A stretch of DNA of 64,000 bases from JAGBWK01 sp964462445 (GCA_964462445.1 CAYWXG010000002.1:1-64000), one strand, 5' to 3'; counted from the stretch's first letter, positions 43,831 through 52,967 are shown. Notes: generated by a model not told the origin, from the sequence alone. Numbers and translations: made by a program.

Positions 43831-45876
43831 TTACCAGATTACGACTTGTTCTTCAGCAGGACGATACATTTTGTCCCCCTCTTTTACGGAGAATGCTTCA
43901 AAGAATGGGGTGATGTTGCGTAATGTGACGTTGACGCGGTTGATACCCAATGAGTGAACATCTCCGATGGTGAGTTGACGCATTGTCTCGGGGCGAGTGT
44001 TATTGGCCCATACATTGGCATAGCTCATGTAGAACACTTGCATCGGGTCGAATCCATCAATTTTAGCTTCTTCCGATGTCACATCTACACCCTTTGCTTT
44101 TTGTGAGTCTAAGAACGCAGTGCGTGCTACGCGGAGACCTCCTTGGTCGGCAATATTTTCCCCCAATGTGTACTGTCCGTTAGCATTTAATCCGGGGAGT
44201 ATTTCGACTTCATTGAATTGAGCAATAAGGCCTTGAGCAAGGGCGTTGAAAGCTTCGGTGTCTTCTGCTGTCCACCAATTTACCATATTTCCTTCAGCGT
44301 CGAAGTTGCGACCTTGGTCATCAAATCCATGAGTCATCTCGTGCCCGATAACAACACCAATCGCTCCATAGTTTTCTGCATCTGAAGCATTGGGGTTGAA
44401 GTATGGGGCTTGAAGTATACCGGCGGGGAATACGATTTCATTAGCCATCGGGTTATAGTAAGCATTGACAGTTTGAGGTGTCATGCCCCATTCGCTCTTG
44501 TCAACAGGTTTCCCCCATTTTGAATATATTTCTTTTTGGTGCCACATCGATACATTGTGCATATTTTCATAGAATGAAAGCGCAGGGTCGATTGTGAGTG
44601 TTGAGTAATCTTTCCACTTGTCGGGATAGCCGATTTTTACTTTAAATGCATTAAGTTTCTTAATAGCATTGAGCTTGGTATCATCGCTCATCCATGGAAG
44701 GTTGATGATATGCTTGCCAAGTGCGCGACGTAAGTTTTCTACTAAGCCGAGCATATATTCCTTTGAAGACTCGGGGAAATATTTAGCAACATATAGTTCG
44801 CCAATAGCCTCTCCCATAGCGCCTTCAACTGTGCCGAGAGCACGTTTCCAACGAGGACGTTGGCTTTGAGCTCCTGAGAGTACTTTGCTAAATTCAAATG
44901 CCGCATCGGTGAAATCGTCGGAAAGATAGCCTGATGCTTGACGCACATAGTTCCACAAATAATAGTCTTTCTTCTCGCGGTCGGTAAGTGATGCTATCAA
45001 ATTGTCGGCTTGTTTTACTGTGTTGATGTTGGTTACGATGACCATTGCCGGAGTCTCAATTCCCATTGTTTCGATGAAGAAGCGATCCCAATTGATTGAA
45101 GGATACATCTCTTTGAGTTGGGCAATTGAGCGAGGATTGTACATCGCCGGAATGTTTCGGCTTTCCTCGCGTGTCCATGTCGAATCGGCAAGGGCGGTCT
45201 CAATTTTCATGACGTTTTTGACTATTCGACGAGCATCCTTTTTTGAATATCCTACAAGGCGCATCTCCTTTTCAATCAATTTTTGATATGCTTCACGCAC
45301 CTTAAGATTCTCTTTGTCGGCACTCAAATAATAGTCGCGATCGCTGAGTGTAATGCCTCCTCCGCTCACATACATTGCATATGCGTTTGAGTTGGCAAGA
45401 TCTTCCATCGGACCGGCTGAGAAGAACGGACTGGCATAATTGCCGTGCAACCAGATGAAGAGGTCTTCCATTTCCTCCGGTTTGGTGTTCTCAATACGTT
45501 GTAAATCCGCCTTAATTGGCGCTGCACCTTCTGCATTGCGACGTACTGAGTCCATTGCTTGTGAGTAAATTGTCGCTACTTTAAATGCGTTACTTCCAGG
45601 CTCCGGATTTGTTGAGGCTAACCCCAATACAATCTCCTTAACCTGCTCGCGACTTTGCTCTGCGAGTACGTCAAATTGGCTATAACGAGAATACTCTGCA
45701 GTCAACGGATTGGCTTCCATCCATCCTTTATTGACGTGGGTGTAAAAGTCGTCACCGGCCTTAATCGTATTGTCGATATATGCGGGATTGACACTGCTTA
45801 AATGCTCTTCAGCCATTACGCCGCTTATGCTTCCGATAGCAAGAGCACATACTGATAATAATTTGATTAATTTCAT
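43831..45876 (-). CDS. pepO: M13 family zinc metallopeptidase (PepO/neprilysin type)
   Basis: Exported endopeptidase, 681 residues, with a signal peptide (MKLIKLLSVCALAIGSISGVMA). The zinc site is H512-E513-x-x-H516 in GHEMTHGFDDQGR, with the third ligand in ENIADQGGL about 60 residues on, and the family NAYYNPMANEIVFPAGILQ block before it. It ends in the family motif YRPAEEQVVIW, where most members have CxVW. It probably degrades peptides in the periplasm or at the surface for nutrition. A minus-strand -7 element TAAATTTG lies at 45939-45946; it is transcribed alone. Confidence 0.95.
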   Translation of the reverse strand: MKLIKLLSVCALAIGSISGVMAEEHLSSVNPAYIDNTIKAGDDFYTHVNKGWMEANPLTAEYSRYSQFDVLAEQSREQVKEIVLGLASTNPEPGSNAFKVATIYSQAMDSVRRNAEGAAPIKADLQRIENTKPEEMEDLFIWLHGNYASPFFSAGPMEDLANSNAYAMYVSGGGITLSDRDYYLSADKENLKVREAYQKLIEKEMRLVGYSKKDARRIVKNVMKIETALADSTWTREESRNIPAMYNPRSIAQLKEMYPSINWDRFFIETMGIETPAMVIVTNINTVKQADNLIASLTDREKKDYYLWNYVRQASGYLSDDFTDAAFEFSKVLSGAQSQRPRWKRALGTVEGAMGEAIGELYVAKYFPESSKEYMLGLVENLRRALGKHIINLPWMSDDTKLNAIKKLNAFKVKIGYPDKWKDYSTLTIDPALSFYENMHNVSMWHQKEIYSKWGKPVDKSEWGMTPQTVNAYYNPMANEIVFPAGILQAPYFNPNASDAENYGAIGVVIGHEMTHGFDDQGRNFDAEGNMVNWWTAEDTEAFNALAQGLIAQFNEVEILPGLNANGQYTLGENIADQGGLRVARTAFLDSQKAKGVDVTSEEAKIDGFDPMQVFYMSYANVWANNTRPETMRQLTIGDVHSLGINRVNVTLRNITPFFEAFSVKEGDKMYRPAEEQVVIW

Positions 45877-45938
45877 ATTGATATAAATTTTATTTTTCCC
45901 TAATTTTGAATTAACTGCGTAGGTTTATGATTGTATTG

Positions 45939-45946
45939 CAAATTTA
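45939..45946 (-). promoter_or_regulatory. -7 promoter element of the M13 peptidase gene
   Basis: The minus strand reads TAAATTTG, 63 bases upstream of the ATG; -33 box unclear. Confidence 0.4.
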
Positions 45947-46005
45947 CTTTTATAAATTTCGCTCAATGTGCGAAAATGTTACAAAAGCTCTATGCATTCT
46001 TTAAT

Positions 46006-47073
46006 CTACGGCAGTCTTAGGACAATCACTCCCGTAGAATCAAAGCGAGGTAGTGCCATCACTTGTACCGATGCATTGCGCGACTCTATGCTACCTGTGC
46101 CATCTCCGACCGATATATTCAACTCTCGAAGTGCATTGGTTATTGTTGCAAGTGCTATCGTTGGAGTGTTATTATCGTGCGACAGGTGGCAAAGAAATAC
46201 GTATTGGAGCGAGGGTGTGAATATCTTTTTTAGATATGCGGCAGTAACTTCATTGTTCATGTGACCTCGTTCGCCCAAAATTCTTGCTTTAAGATATTCC
46301 GGATACGACCCGTTTTGCAACATTGTCAGGTCATAATTCGATTCTATCATAAGATAGTTGGCCTGACGCATATAGTAATCTGCTCGTTCGGTTATTATTC
46401 CCATGTCGGTGGCTACTACAAACTTATGCTCTCCTGCTGATATAAAAAAGCCAACATTATCACTTCCGTCGTGCGACACCTTGAATGGAGTTATGACAAA
46501 ATCCGACAAATGGAACGGAAATTCTTGAAATATAGGTTGATGATAATCTTTTACACGTCGAGAAATGTTGTGCCGACGCAACATTCCATTAAGGGTTGCC
46601 GGAGTGCAATAGATACGCATATGTTGATTCCGACGCACTATTGTATATGCATAGCTGACATGGTCGCCATGATCATGTGTTAAAATGATTCCTCCAATTG
46701 TCTTGATATCAATGCCGTTTCTTTCGAGTTCTTTGTAAATCTTCGTTGGGTCAACTCCTGCATCTATTAGGATTCCAAAACGCTCATTCCCTAAATAAGA
46801 GCAGTTGCCGGAGCTGCCACTGCCAAACGAGATGAAACGTAACTGTGGCACAGGTTTAATTGGCATCAAAGGTTCTATCCCATCAACTATTCCCAACTCA
46901 GATATCTTCGATGGGGTTGTTGGTATGTCATTGATTTTGCGTGGACGGCCGGGACTTGTGCCTTTCTTTTTTAATGGCTCAGGCGACGCGTCAACGCCCT
47001 CTTGCAGGACTAAATCGTCGAAAAGTCCTGGAAGAAAGTTGGTGTCAAAAGTTGTTTTTTTGCGTCGAGCCAT
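46006..47073 (-). CDS. MBL-fold metallo-hydrolase, YycJ/WalJ-like, with N-terminal extension
   Basis: A 355-residue protein. The metallo-beta-lactamase domain starts near 78 (LRFISFGSGSSGNCSYL) and has the metal motif THDHGDH, VATDMGII and the final FLCHLSHDNNTP typical of YycJ-like 5'-3' exonucleases linked to DNA repair. The first 77 residues are an extension not seen in the usual 260-residue proteins; it contains GRPRK, an AT-hook-like motif, between charged and proline-rich stretches. The gene is 11 bases downstream of the methyltransferase gene, so it is probably the tail of the exbB-exbD-tonB run. Confidence 0.85.
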   Translation of the reverse strand: MARRKKTTFDTNFLPGLFDDLVLQEGVDASPEPLKKKGTSPGRPRKINDIPTTPSKISELGIVDGIEPLMPIKPVPQLRFISFGSGSSGNCSYLGNERFGILIDAGVDPTKIYKELERNGIDIKTIGGIILTHDHGDHVSYAYTIVRRNQHMRIYCTPATLNGMLRRHNISRRVKDYHQPIFQEFPFHLSDFVITPFKVSHDGSDNVGFFISAGEHKFVVATDMGIITERADYYMRQANYLMIESNYDLTMLQNGSYPEYLKARILGERGHMNNEVTAAYLKKIFTPSLQYVFLCHLSHDNNTPTIALATITNALRELNISVGDGTGSIESRNASVQVMALPRFDSTGVIVLRLP

Positions 47074-47084
47074 AATTCTAAGTT

Positions 47085-47798
47085 CTATGTGTAGAGGAGG
47101 AAAATAGCCGGAATTTTATCAAAATTAAGCTGTTGTTTCCGCCATTGTGACAATGTTAAAGTTATAATCCGTTGCCCCGGCCCGGTTAAATCTGTGGCAA
47201 CACACAATCGTGTTGTTGCTGGCAATGTCGCTATTATATCCGCAATCATCTTATTGTTGCGATAAGGGGTCTCGATAAATATCTGTGTGCGACGATTGCG
47301 CACTATGTCGGCATGCATCTGCTTAAGAGCTGTTGCTCGTTCCGACGCGTGGATTGGAAGATATCCGAGAAACGTGAAGCTCTGACCATTAAACCCTGAC
47401 CCCATCAACGAAAGTAGAATGCTTGATGGACCTACCAATGGCATTACTCGATACCCTCGCTTATGAGCTTCGGCTACTACTAATGCTCCGGGGTCGGCTA
47501 CAGCCGGGCATCCAGCTTCCGAGATAATGCCCATATTGTGACCCTGTGCCATTGGTTGCAACATAGCCGGTATGGTGGCCGGGTCGGTATTGACATCTAC
47601 TACGCTGAATGTCAGTTCATCTATATTGATATCGCGGTTACATTTTTTGAGAAATCGGCGAGCAGTCCTAATGTTTTCAACTATAAAATGCTTTACCTCG
47701 GTGATTATTTCAATATTAATCACCGGAAGCACTTCGCCTATCGGAGATTCACTCAGATTAGATGGAAATAAATATAGGGAAGGCACATTATTTTCCAT
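47085..47798 (-). CDS. RsmI-like SAM-dependent methyltransferase
   Basis: Tetrapyrrole-methylase-fold enzyme, 237 residues, resembling RsmI (16S rRNA C1402 2'-O-methyltransferase). Present are GIISEAGCPAVADPGALVVAEAHKRGYRVMPLVGPSSI (the SAM-binding region; RsmI has SDAGTPxISDPG) and IFIETPYRNNKMI. The N-terminal block YLFPSNLSESPIGEVLP differs from RsmI, so this is the shorter Bacteroidetes paralogue group; the rRNA target is inferred only. Its start overlaps the tonB stop by 11 bases. Confidence 0.82.
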   Translation of the reverse strand: MENNVPSLYLFPSNLSESPIGEVLPVINIEIITEVKHFIVENIRTARRFLKKCNRDINIDELTFSVVDVNTDPATIPAMLQPMAQGHNMGIISEAGCPAVADPGALVVAEAHKRGYRVMPLVGPSSILLSLMGSGFNGQSFTFLGYLPIHASERATALKQMHADIVRNRRTQIFIETPYRNNKMIADIIATLPATTRLCVATDLTGPGQRIITLTLSQWRKQQLNFDKIPAIFLLYT

Positions 47799-48615
47799 TT
47801 GAGTCCTCCCACTTAAATGTTATTATTGCTTCTCGGCGTTTTGTGTCGTTAGATGCGCGTTTGAATACACATTTTTCAGCCGCCTTTTTGCATTTTTCTA
47901 TCGTAGTATTATTCTTGGCTGCATTCCCATTGCTCTGGCTTGTAATGAATTGTGCCGACCCTTTTTCTACAATGCCACCTTCAAGTACCACTACACGTAT
48001 GCGAATCGTCCCCAATTCATTGCTGCTTGGACGCTCGTTGTGCGATGCTGAATAGTTGATTGGGTCAGTACCGCCGGGACCATTATTGTTTTTATTGCCA
48101 TCGGTTTTAGGCGCAACTTTGCCCCCTTCTCCTTTCCCGGTTCCCGACCAGCGTCCCGACACCTTGTCCTCAATATTTTTCTTGGATTTCTGTTGACGTT
48201 CGGCTTCTAATTTCGCGGCGTCATCGGGCTTTGCAACTCCCTCATTGACTTGCTTTTGCTCTACCGGCGACGGTTGGTTGCTATCCGTGACATTTGCATG
48301 ATGTCCTTGGGTGTCTCCGCTATTATTTAAATCGTAGGATGTCTGTGTATCAACTTCAGAATCGACATTTGAGGCACCTGTATCATCGATTCCCGCTTCT
48401 TGCTCCCACACATCATCGGCCGAAGAGTCGTAGGCGCTGACAAATGTCTCCGGATCCTCAATGTCATCGGCTATCAGTTCAAAGTTTTTAACCGGTGGCC
48501 ATTCCTGTCCCTTTTGTAGGTTGATGTTCAGTGTCCATGTCAAGAGCATCACAATTAGCAAAATTGTGACTACCCCTGTTAGGATTGCTGATATTATTTT
48601 GGGTCGGTTGTCCAT
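47788..48615 (-). CDS. TonB-like energy transducer
   Basis: A 275-residue protein with a single N-terminal membrane helix (about 9-28), a long acidic/polar periplasmic linker (about 40-165, rich in D, N, Q) and a C-terminal domain with GTIRIRVVVLEGGIVEKGSAQF, then AITFKWED. This is the TonB C-terminal fold used to contact outer-membrane transporters, although the typical YP motif is not evident. It is encoded directly after exbD and exbB, which strongly supports the assignment. The sequence does not show which SusC/TonB-dependent receptors it serves. Confidence 0.85.
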   Translation of the reverse strand: MDNRPKIISAILTGVVTILLIVMLLTWTLNINLQKGQEWPPVKNFELIADDIEDPETFVSAYDSSADDVWEQEAGIDDTGASNVDSEVDTQTSYDLNNSGDTQGHHANVTDSNQPSPVEQKQVNEGVAKPDDAAKLEAERQQKSKKNIEDKVSGRWSGTGKGEGGKVAPKTDGNKNNNGPGGTDPINYSASHNERPSSNELGTIRIRVVVLEGGIVEKGSAQFITSQSNGNAAKNNTTIEKCKKAAEKCVFKRASNDTKRREAIITFKWEDSNGK

Positions 48616-48638
48616 TCGTTTCGGTCTTCGTGATGCTA

Positions 48639-49061
48639 TTATTTATTTGAGCGTAATGGCTTGGTCGCTAATACAATAGTTATGTCGACCTCTGCGCCTA
48701 CATTGAGTATGTTGACAATTTTGCCATATTCAACGCTTTCGTCGGCATAGAGTGCTACCGTAGTTTCCTCAGGCGCTTGTTCCTTTGCAAGCATTAACCA
48801 CGTTTTCAACTCTCCGGGTTGCATTGGCTGACGCTTGGCATCTCCCATTGCTGTGGATATATTTCCTTCAGCATCGAGGGCTATGCGAATGTTTGGTTTT
48901 TTGCTTGTCTGTTGAGATGATTGTGGCAGATTGACCTCAAGTGCTGTCGGGAAGATGTAGGTTGATGTGACCATGAAAAATATAAGTAGCAGGAAGATAA
49001 CGTCGGTCATCGACGCCATCGAGAACTCTGCCATCGTTCTATGCTGTCGCTTTAACGCCAT
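48639..49061 (-). CDS. exbD: ExbD/TolR biopolymer transport protein
   Basis: A 140-residue protein with one membrane helix (about 17-36, MTDVIFLLLIFFMVTSTYIF); the conserved Asp of the helix is D15/D in SMTDVIFLLLIFF, needed for proton flow. The periplasmic domain continues with LPQSSQQTSKKP and IVNILNVGAEVDI. It forms the motor with ExbB and powers TonB. Gaps to exbB (12 bases) and tonB (23 bases) indicate one operon. Confidence 0.94.
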   Translation of the reverse strand: MALKRQHRTMAEFSMASMTDVIFLLLIFFMVTSTYIFPTALEVNLPQSSQQTSKKPNIRIALDAEGNISTAMGDAKRQPMQPGELKTWLMLAKEQAPEETTVALYADESVEYGKIVNILNVGAEVDITIVLATKPLRSNK

Positions 49062-49073
49062 ATCTTGATACTT

Positions 49074-49862
49074 TTATGCCGGTTCGTTAAGTAGGTCCAT
49101 AAATTCCATCGTTTTACCTTCAAGAGAGGTCATAACATTGTTTATTTTTGCTACAAGAATATTGTAGGCAAATAAGGCAATGACACCTACTATCAATCCG
49201 GCAATTGTAGTTACGAGAGCGGTGTAGATGCCTCCGGAGAAAGTAGCAATGTCGGCGCTTGAACCTTGAGCTGAGATGTTGTAGAATGCTTGTACCATAC
49301 CAATTACTGTGCCGAGGAAGCCGAGCATCGGTGCGCCTGATGCTGTAGTCGCAAGCCACGACAACCCTTTAGAGAGCTTCGATATTTCTATATTCCCGGT
49401 GTTTTCAATTGCTACAAGCACATCGTTCATTGGGCGACCGATACGAGAGATACCTTTGCTGATAAGTCGGGCATAGGGAGTGCCGACATTCTTACAAAGA
49501 TTTAAAGCGCTATCGATTTCTCCATCATGGATATAATCCTTTATGCGGTGCATGAATGTGTCGTCCTGACGGTTGGCCTTTCGAATTACAAGCCAACGCT
49601 CGATGAAAAAGTATATGCTGAATAGAAGCAATATGCCGATAGGAATCATTAATATACCTCCTTCCATGCAAAGGTCCCAAAATGACATTGATACTTCTGT
49701 TGCTCCATTGATTGCAGTGTCGGTAATCGGATTTGTTATAGAGTCTACGACCATGGGCGTCGCCACTGTAGCTCCGCTGTCGATTAGGCCTGTTTCGGGT
49801 GTTACTTGGTTTGCAGAGTCAACGATTTCGTTGATAGCGGTTGGGATTAATAGTGTAAACAT
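49074..49862 (-). CDS. exbB: MotA/TolQ/ExbB proton channel protein
   Basis: A 262-residue inner-membrane protein with three helices: about 70-87 (GGILMIPIGILLLFSIYFFIE), about 170-190 (TASGAPMLGFLGTVIGMVQAF) and about 212-235 (YTALVTTIAGLIVGVIALFAYNI). The conserved TVIGMVQAF and TTIAGLIVG segments form the proton path with ExbD. An N-terminal stretch of about 60 polar residues precedes the first helix. It lies between pdxJ (55-base gap) and exbD. Confidence 0.94.
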   Translation of the reverse strand: MFTLLIPTAINEIVDSANQVTPETGLIDSGATVATPMVVDSITNPITDTAINGATEVSMSFWDLCMEGGILMIPIGILLLFSIYFFIERWLVIRKANRQDDTFMHRIKDYIHDGEIDSALNLCKNVGTPYARLISKGISRIGRPMNDVLVAIENTGNIEISKLSKGLSWLATTASGAPMLGFLGTVIGMVQAFYNISAQGSSADIATFSGGIYTALVTTIAGLIVGVIALFAYNILVAKINNVMTSLEGKTMEFMDLLNEPA

Positions 49863-49917
49863 TATTACTTCGTGGTTTTATGGGAATGACTTACTGGTTG
49901 TTATCTATATTGTGATT

Positions 49918-50637
49918 TTATTTCATTAAGCAATCTTTATAACTGCGTATTGTTTCGTTGAGACCCATATATAAGGCATCGCATACAAGGGCATGACCAA
50001 TTGAAACTTCATTCAAGAAAGGAACCGACTGAGCAAAAAAACTCAAATTTTGTAAACTCAAATCATGGCCGGCATTAACCCCCAATCCTACTTTATGGGC
50101 GGCACGAGATGCGTCGACAAATGGCATCACTGCTTTATCCGGATTAGAAAAGAAGTCGTCGGCATATGGCTTGGTGTATAACTCAACTCGGTCGGTGCCG
50201 GTTTTTGCTGCAAGTAGAATGTTGTCAATATCAGTGCCAACAAATATAGATGAGCGGATTCCCGCTTCATGTAAAGCATTTACTGTTGCAGTCAGAAATT
50301 CAAAATGGTCACCTACAATCCATCCTGCCGACGATGTTAGCGCATCGGGGGCATCGGGCACGAGTGTGACTTGTGCCGGCTTTACTTTAAGCACCAAATC
50401 CATAAAATCGGGTGAAGGATATCCCTCAATATTAAACTCCGACTTCAAAGCCGGGCGCAATTGATAAACGTCGCTCCGTTTCACATGGCGCTCATCGGGG
50501 CGTGGGTGCACGGTAATGCCATCTGCTCCGAAACGTTCACAATCAAGGGCTACTTTCAGTAAATCAGGGTTGTTTTCGCCTCTTGCGTTGCGCAGAGTGG
50601 CTATTTTATTGATATTGACACTCAAACTTGTTGTCAT
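49918..50637 (-). CDS. pdxJ: pyridoxine 5'-phosphate synthase
   Basis: Final enzyme of de novo vitamin B6 synthesis: condenses 3-amino-1-hydroxyacetone phosphate with deoxyxylulose 5-phosphate. The 239-residue TIM barrel begins LSVNINKIATLRNARGENNPD and includes GADGITVHPRPDERHV, FVGTDIDNI, ELYTKPYAD and LGVNAGHDLSLQN with the catalytic His. It is first in a minus-strand run pdxJ-exbB-exbD-tonB and divergent from the ACT-nadK genes, an arrangement seen in Bacteroides. Confidence 0.96.
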   Translation of the reverse strand: MTTSLSVNINKIATLRNARGENNPDLLKVALDCERFGADGITVHPRPDERHVKRSDVYQLRPALKSEFNIEGYPSPDFMDLVLKVKPAQVTLVPDAPDALTSSAGWIVGDHFEFLTATVNALHEAGIRSSIFVGTDIDNILLAAKTGTDRVELYTKPYADDFFSNPDKAVMPFVDASRAAHKVGLGVNAGHDLSLQNLSFFAQSVPFLNEVSIGHALVCDALYMGLNETIRSYKDCLMK

Positions 50638-50709
50638 AGTATTCTACTTAAAAATAAATAAAATTATCTACAAAGTAAGAAATAATATCACATATTACGA
50701 TTTTATTCG

Positions 50710-50717
50710 TACTTTTG
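50710..50717 (+). promoter_or_regulatory. -7 promoter element of the ACT-nadK unit
   Basis: TACTTTTG fits TAnnTTTG. No -33 box at standard spacing. The predicted start lies in the palindrome at 50725-50741. Confidence 0.45.
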
Positions 50718-50724
50718 TAAAGTG

Positions 50725-50741
50725 AAATTTGTTACAAATTT
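50725..50741. repeat. perfect 8-bp inverted repeat, candidate operator
   Basis: AAATTTGT-T-ACAAATTT, centred on one base and lying 8 bases after the -7 element of the ACT-nadK unit, at the expected transcription start. Confidence 0.5.
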
Positions 50742-50798
50742 AGATAGAATAGGCTATAATTCAAAATATATTATTTATTTTTTAACCTTTCTTGGCAA

Positions 50799-51137
50799 TT
50801 GAATTTAGATAAAGAGATATTATTCCCACATTCGCCTGACGCATCAACTATAATTTTAGCTTGTCAGCGCCAAAATTATTCAGCATCGGTTATTGCACGA
50901 GCCGTCGAAGATTGTGATGCCCATGTCCTCAATCTTAATGTTCTTGCATCTCTTTCTGAGGCCGGTGAATTAATGGTTGCGTTGAGGGTCGACCATCGTA
51001 ATGCAGCATCGGTGGCTCGTTCTTTGCGTCGATTTGGCTATGATATTGTTGATGTTAAGTCTCCCGACTATATTGACATTGATGCAGAGGAAGCGCGGAG
51101 CCGTGCAAATGAGTTGCTTCGTTATCTTGAAGTTTAA
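50799..51137 (+). CDS. ACT-like domain protein lacking CBS domains
   Basis: A 112-residue protein starting at TTG (50799); no ATG exists between the upstream in-frame stop at 50757 and the conserved part. It matches the C-terminal part of the larger Bacteroidales CBS-domain protein found between pdxJ and nadK: TIILACQRQNYSASVIARAVEDCDAHVL, then VALRVDHRNAASVARSLRRFGYDIVDV, an ACT-type beta-alpha-beta pattern. The two CBS domains (about 110 residues) that normally precede it are absent. The role is unknown; an ACT fold suggests small-molecule binding. It is 50 bases upstream of nadK. Confidence 0.65.
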   Translation: MNLDKEILFPHSPDASTIILACQRQNYSASVIARAVEDCDAHVLNLNVLASLSEAGELMVALRVDHRNAASVARSLRRFGYDIVDVKSPDYIDIDAEEARSRANELLRYLEV

Positions 51138-51187
51138 ATCTGTAAATGCCCCCGTTTTGTAGTAATAACAATCCTAAAATCACAAAT

Positions 51188-52072
51188 ATGAAGGTTGCAA
51201 TCTACGGAAGTCGTCATCAAGCCGACCATGTCGGTGAAATCGCAAAACTCGTTGTCGATTTGATAGAAAATGGTGATTCGATTGTGATACATCGTAAACT
51301 CTATGATTATTTGGTTGCAAATGTGGGAGAACTTTTCGTTCGAGCTACATCTTCTGTTATGGTGACCGCTGAAACTGGATTTTCTGCCGATGTCGCTCTC
51401 AGTATTGGTGGAGATGGCACATTCTTGCGTACTGCTCAATGGGTTGCAGATTCCGAAATTCCTATTATCGGTGTTAATACCGGGCGTCTCGGCTTTCTTG
51501 CCCCATTTACCATAAAAGAGGCTGCAGATGCAGTAATCACTCATCGTCTTGCCAATTATAAGATAGTGGACCGCTCTCTATTGCGTGTTGATATCAATTG
51601 CGCTGATTTAGACACTTGGCCATATGCTATAAATGAGGTTGCTGTTCTTAAAAAAGATACCGCCTCAATGATAAGTATTGATGCTCGTATTGACAGAGTG
51701 CCTCTTGCCGATTACCTTTGCGACGGACTTATCGTGTCGACACCAACCGGTTCTACCGGTTACAATCTTTCGGTTGGTGGTCCTATCATGCAACCACAAT
51801 CCCCAAGTTTTATATTATCGCCTGTAGCGGCTCATTCTTTAACGATGCGTCCATTGGTCATAGATGATTCGTCGTTACTGACTCTCAAAGTTTCGTCGCG
51901 CACACCCTCTTTCCGCATAAGTCTTGATGGACGTTCTGTTAATTTGCCATGTGGCACGGATATTTATATTTCTCGAGCCAATTTTGTCGTAAAAACAGTA
52001 TGTTGTCCCGGACATAATTTCTTCTTTACGTTGCGAAACAAACTTCTTTGGGGCGCAAGTGCAATGGATTAA
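51188..52072 (+). CDS. nadK: NAD kinase
   Basis: Makes NADP+ from NAD+ and ATP. The protein is 294 residues from the ATG at 51188 (MKVAIYGS begins the first strand); an ATG at 51146 would add 14 polar residues. Motifs: GGDGTFLRTAQW, VNTGRLGFLAPF, NEVAVLKKDTASM, and the glycine-rich CDGLIVSTPTGSTGYNLSVGGPI. It is followed after 27 bases by a YgjP-like protease gene. Confidence 0.95.
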   Translation: MKVAIYGSRHQADHVGEIAKLVVDLIENGDSIVIHRKLYDYLVANVGELFVRATSSVMVTAETGFSADVALSIGGDGTFLRTAQWVADSEIPIIGVNTGRLGFLAPFTIKEAADAVITHRLANYKIVDRSLLRVDINCADLDTWPYAINEVAVLKKDTASMISIDARIDRVPLADYLCDGLIVSTPTGSTGYNLSVGGPIMQPQSPSFILSPVAAHSLTMRPLVIDDSSLLTLKVSSRTPSFRISLDGRSVNLPCGTDIYISRANFVVKTVCCPGHNFFFTLRNKLLWGASAMD

Positions 52073-52099
52073 TTAGGTATTATATAGAAGGGGAGTGCG

Positions 52100-52819
52100 G
52101 TGCGGAAAATATTACACCATAAAGAATTAGGTGATATAATAGTGACATTTAAGTCCAACGCTCGGAGCTTTATAGCACGTTGGAGTTCGAATGGTCTTAC
52201 GGTTACGGCTCCGGTGATGGCTTCCGATGCCGACGTCCAATCTGCACTCAATCGATTGTTGCCTCAAATTCTTGCCGCTAAAAGTCGAGATGCTCAGTTT
52301 GTTAAGTATTATGAAAATCAAGAAATTAAACTCGATGGATTATTGATTATCATAATGCGTCAGCACTTGCGTAGTGATAGTATTTTAATTAAGCAGAATA
52401 CTATAGAGTTGGTTACAATTGCAGTTGGAGTTGATTTGGACTTCGATGATATTAAAACATCACAATTTATATCAAAGGCACTTAAGAGGATAGCTCGGAA
52501 AAATGCAGCGCGAATACTTTTGCCGCGTGCGCGTCAATTAGCCGAAACCTTGCATTGCAATCCGTCGGCATGGGAAATTTCGTCAGGGAGTCGGGTTTTA
52601 GGTCAATGTAACAGCTCACGTTGCATTAAATTGTCCTACATGTTGATATTCCTTCCTCAGGATTTGCGCGATTATATAATTTGTCATGAATTGGCACATC
52701 TTGCCGAGTTCAATCACAGCCCTCGATTCCATGAAATTTGTAATAGCTTTCTTGGAGGTAAAGAAAAAGAATTGATAAAAAAACTTAAAACATATCATTG
52801 GCCGCTCATCCGCAAATAA
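52100..52819 (+). CDS. YgjP-like (DUF45) metallopeptidase
   Basis: A 239-residue protein of the YgjP/SprT-related zinc peptidase group. The catalytic motif is H196-E197-L-A-H200 with a third ligand candidate at H206 (HELAHLAEFNHSPRF), near the C-terminus as in family members. The start is a GTG at 52100, 27 bases after nadK. YgjP is linked with nucleotide or DNA-related roles in some bacteria, but the substrate is not known. Cytoplasmic, no signal peptide. Confidence 0.85.
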   Translation: MRKILHHKELGDIIVTFKSNARSFIARWSSNGLTVTAPVMASDADVQSALNRLLPQILAAKSRDAQFVKYYENQEIKLDGLLIIIMRQHLRSDSILIKQNTIELVTIAVGVDLDFDDIKTSQFISKALKRIARKNAARILLPRARQLAETLHCNPSAWEISSGSRVLGQCNSSRCIKLSYMLIFLPQDLRDYIICHELAHLAEFNHSPRFHEICNSFLGGKEKELIKKLKTYHWPLIRK

Positions 52820-52885
52820 CCCACGCTTAATCGTTTTTACATTATATGAAAAGAAAAAAATTTAGACCTTATACAACTTTTTTTG

Positions 52886-52893
52886 TACCTTTG
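52886..52893 (+). promoter_or_regulatory. -7 promoter element of topA
   Basis: TACCTTTG, 75 bases upstream of the ATG. The -33 region is only a weak match (TTTA). Confidence 0.5.
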
Positions 52894-52967
52894 CGGTCAT
52901 ATTATAGGAGAAACTATCTCTGTTTCTCTCGTTTATCTTCACGTAGTAGAGTAATATACAGCATATT

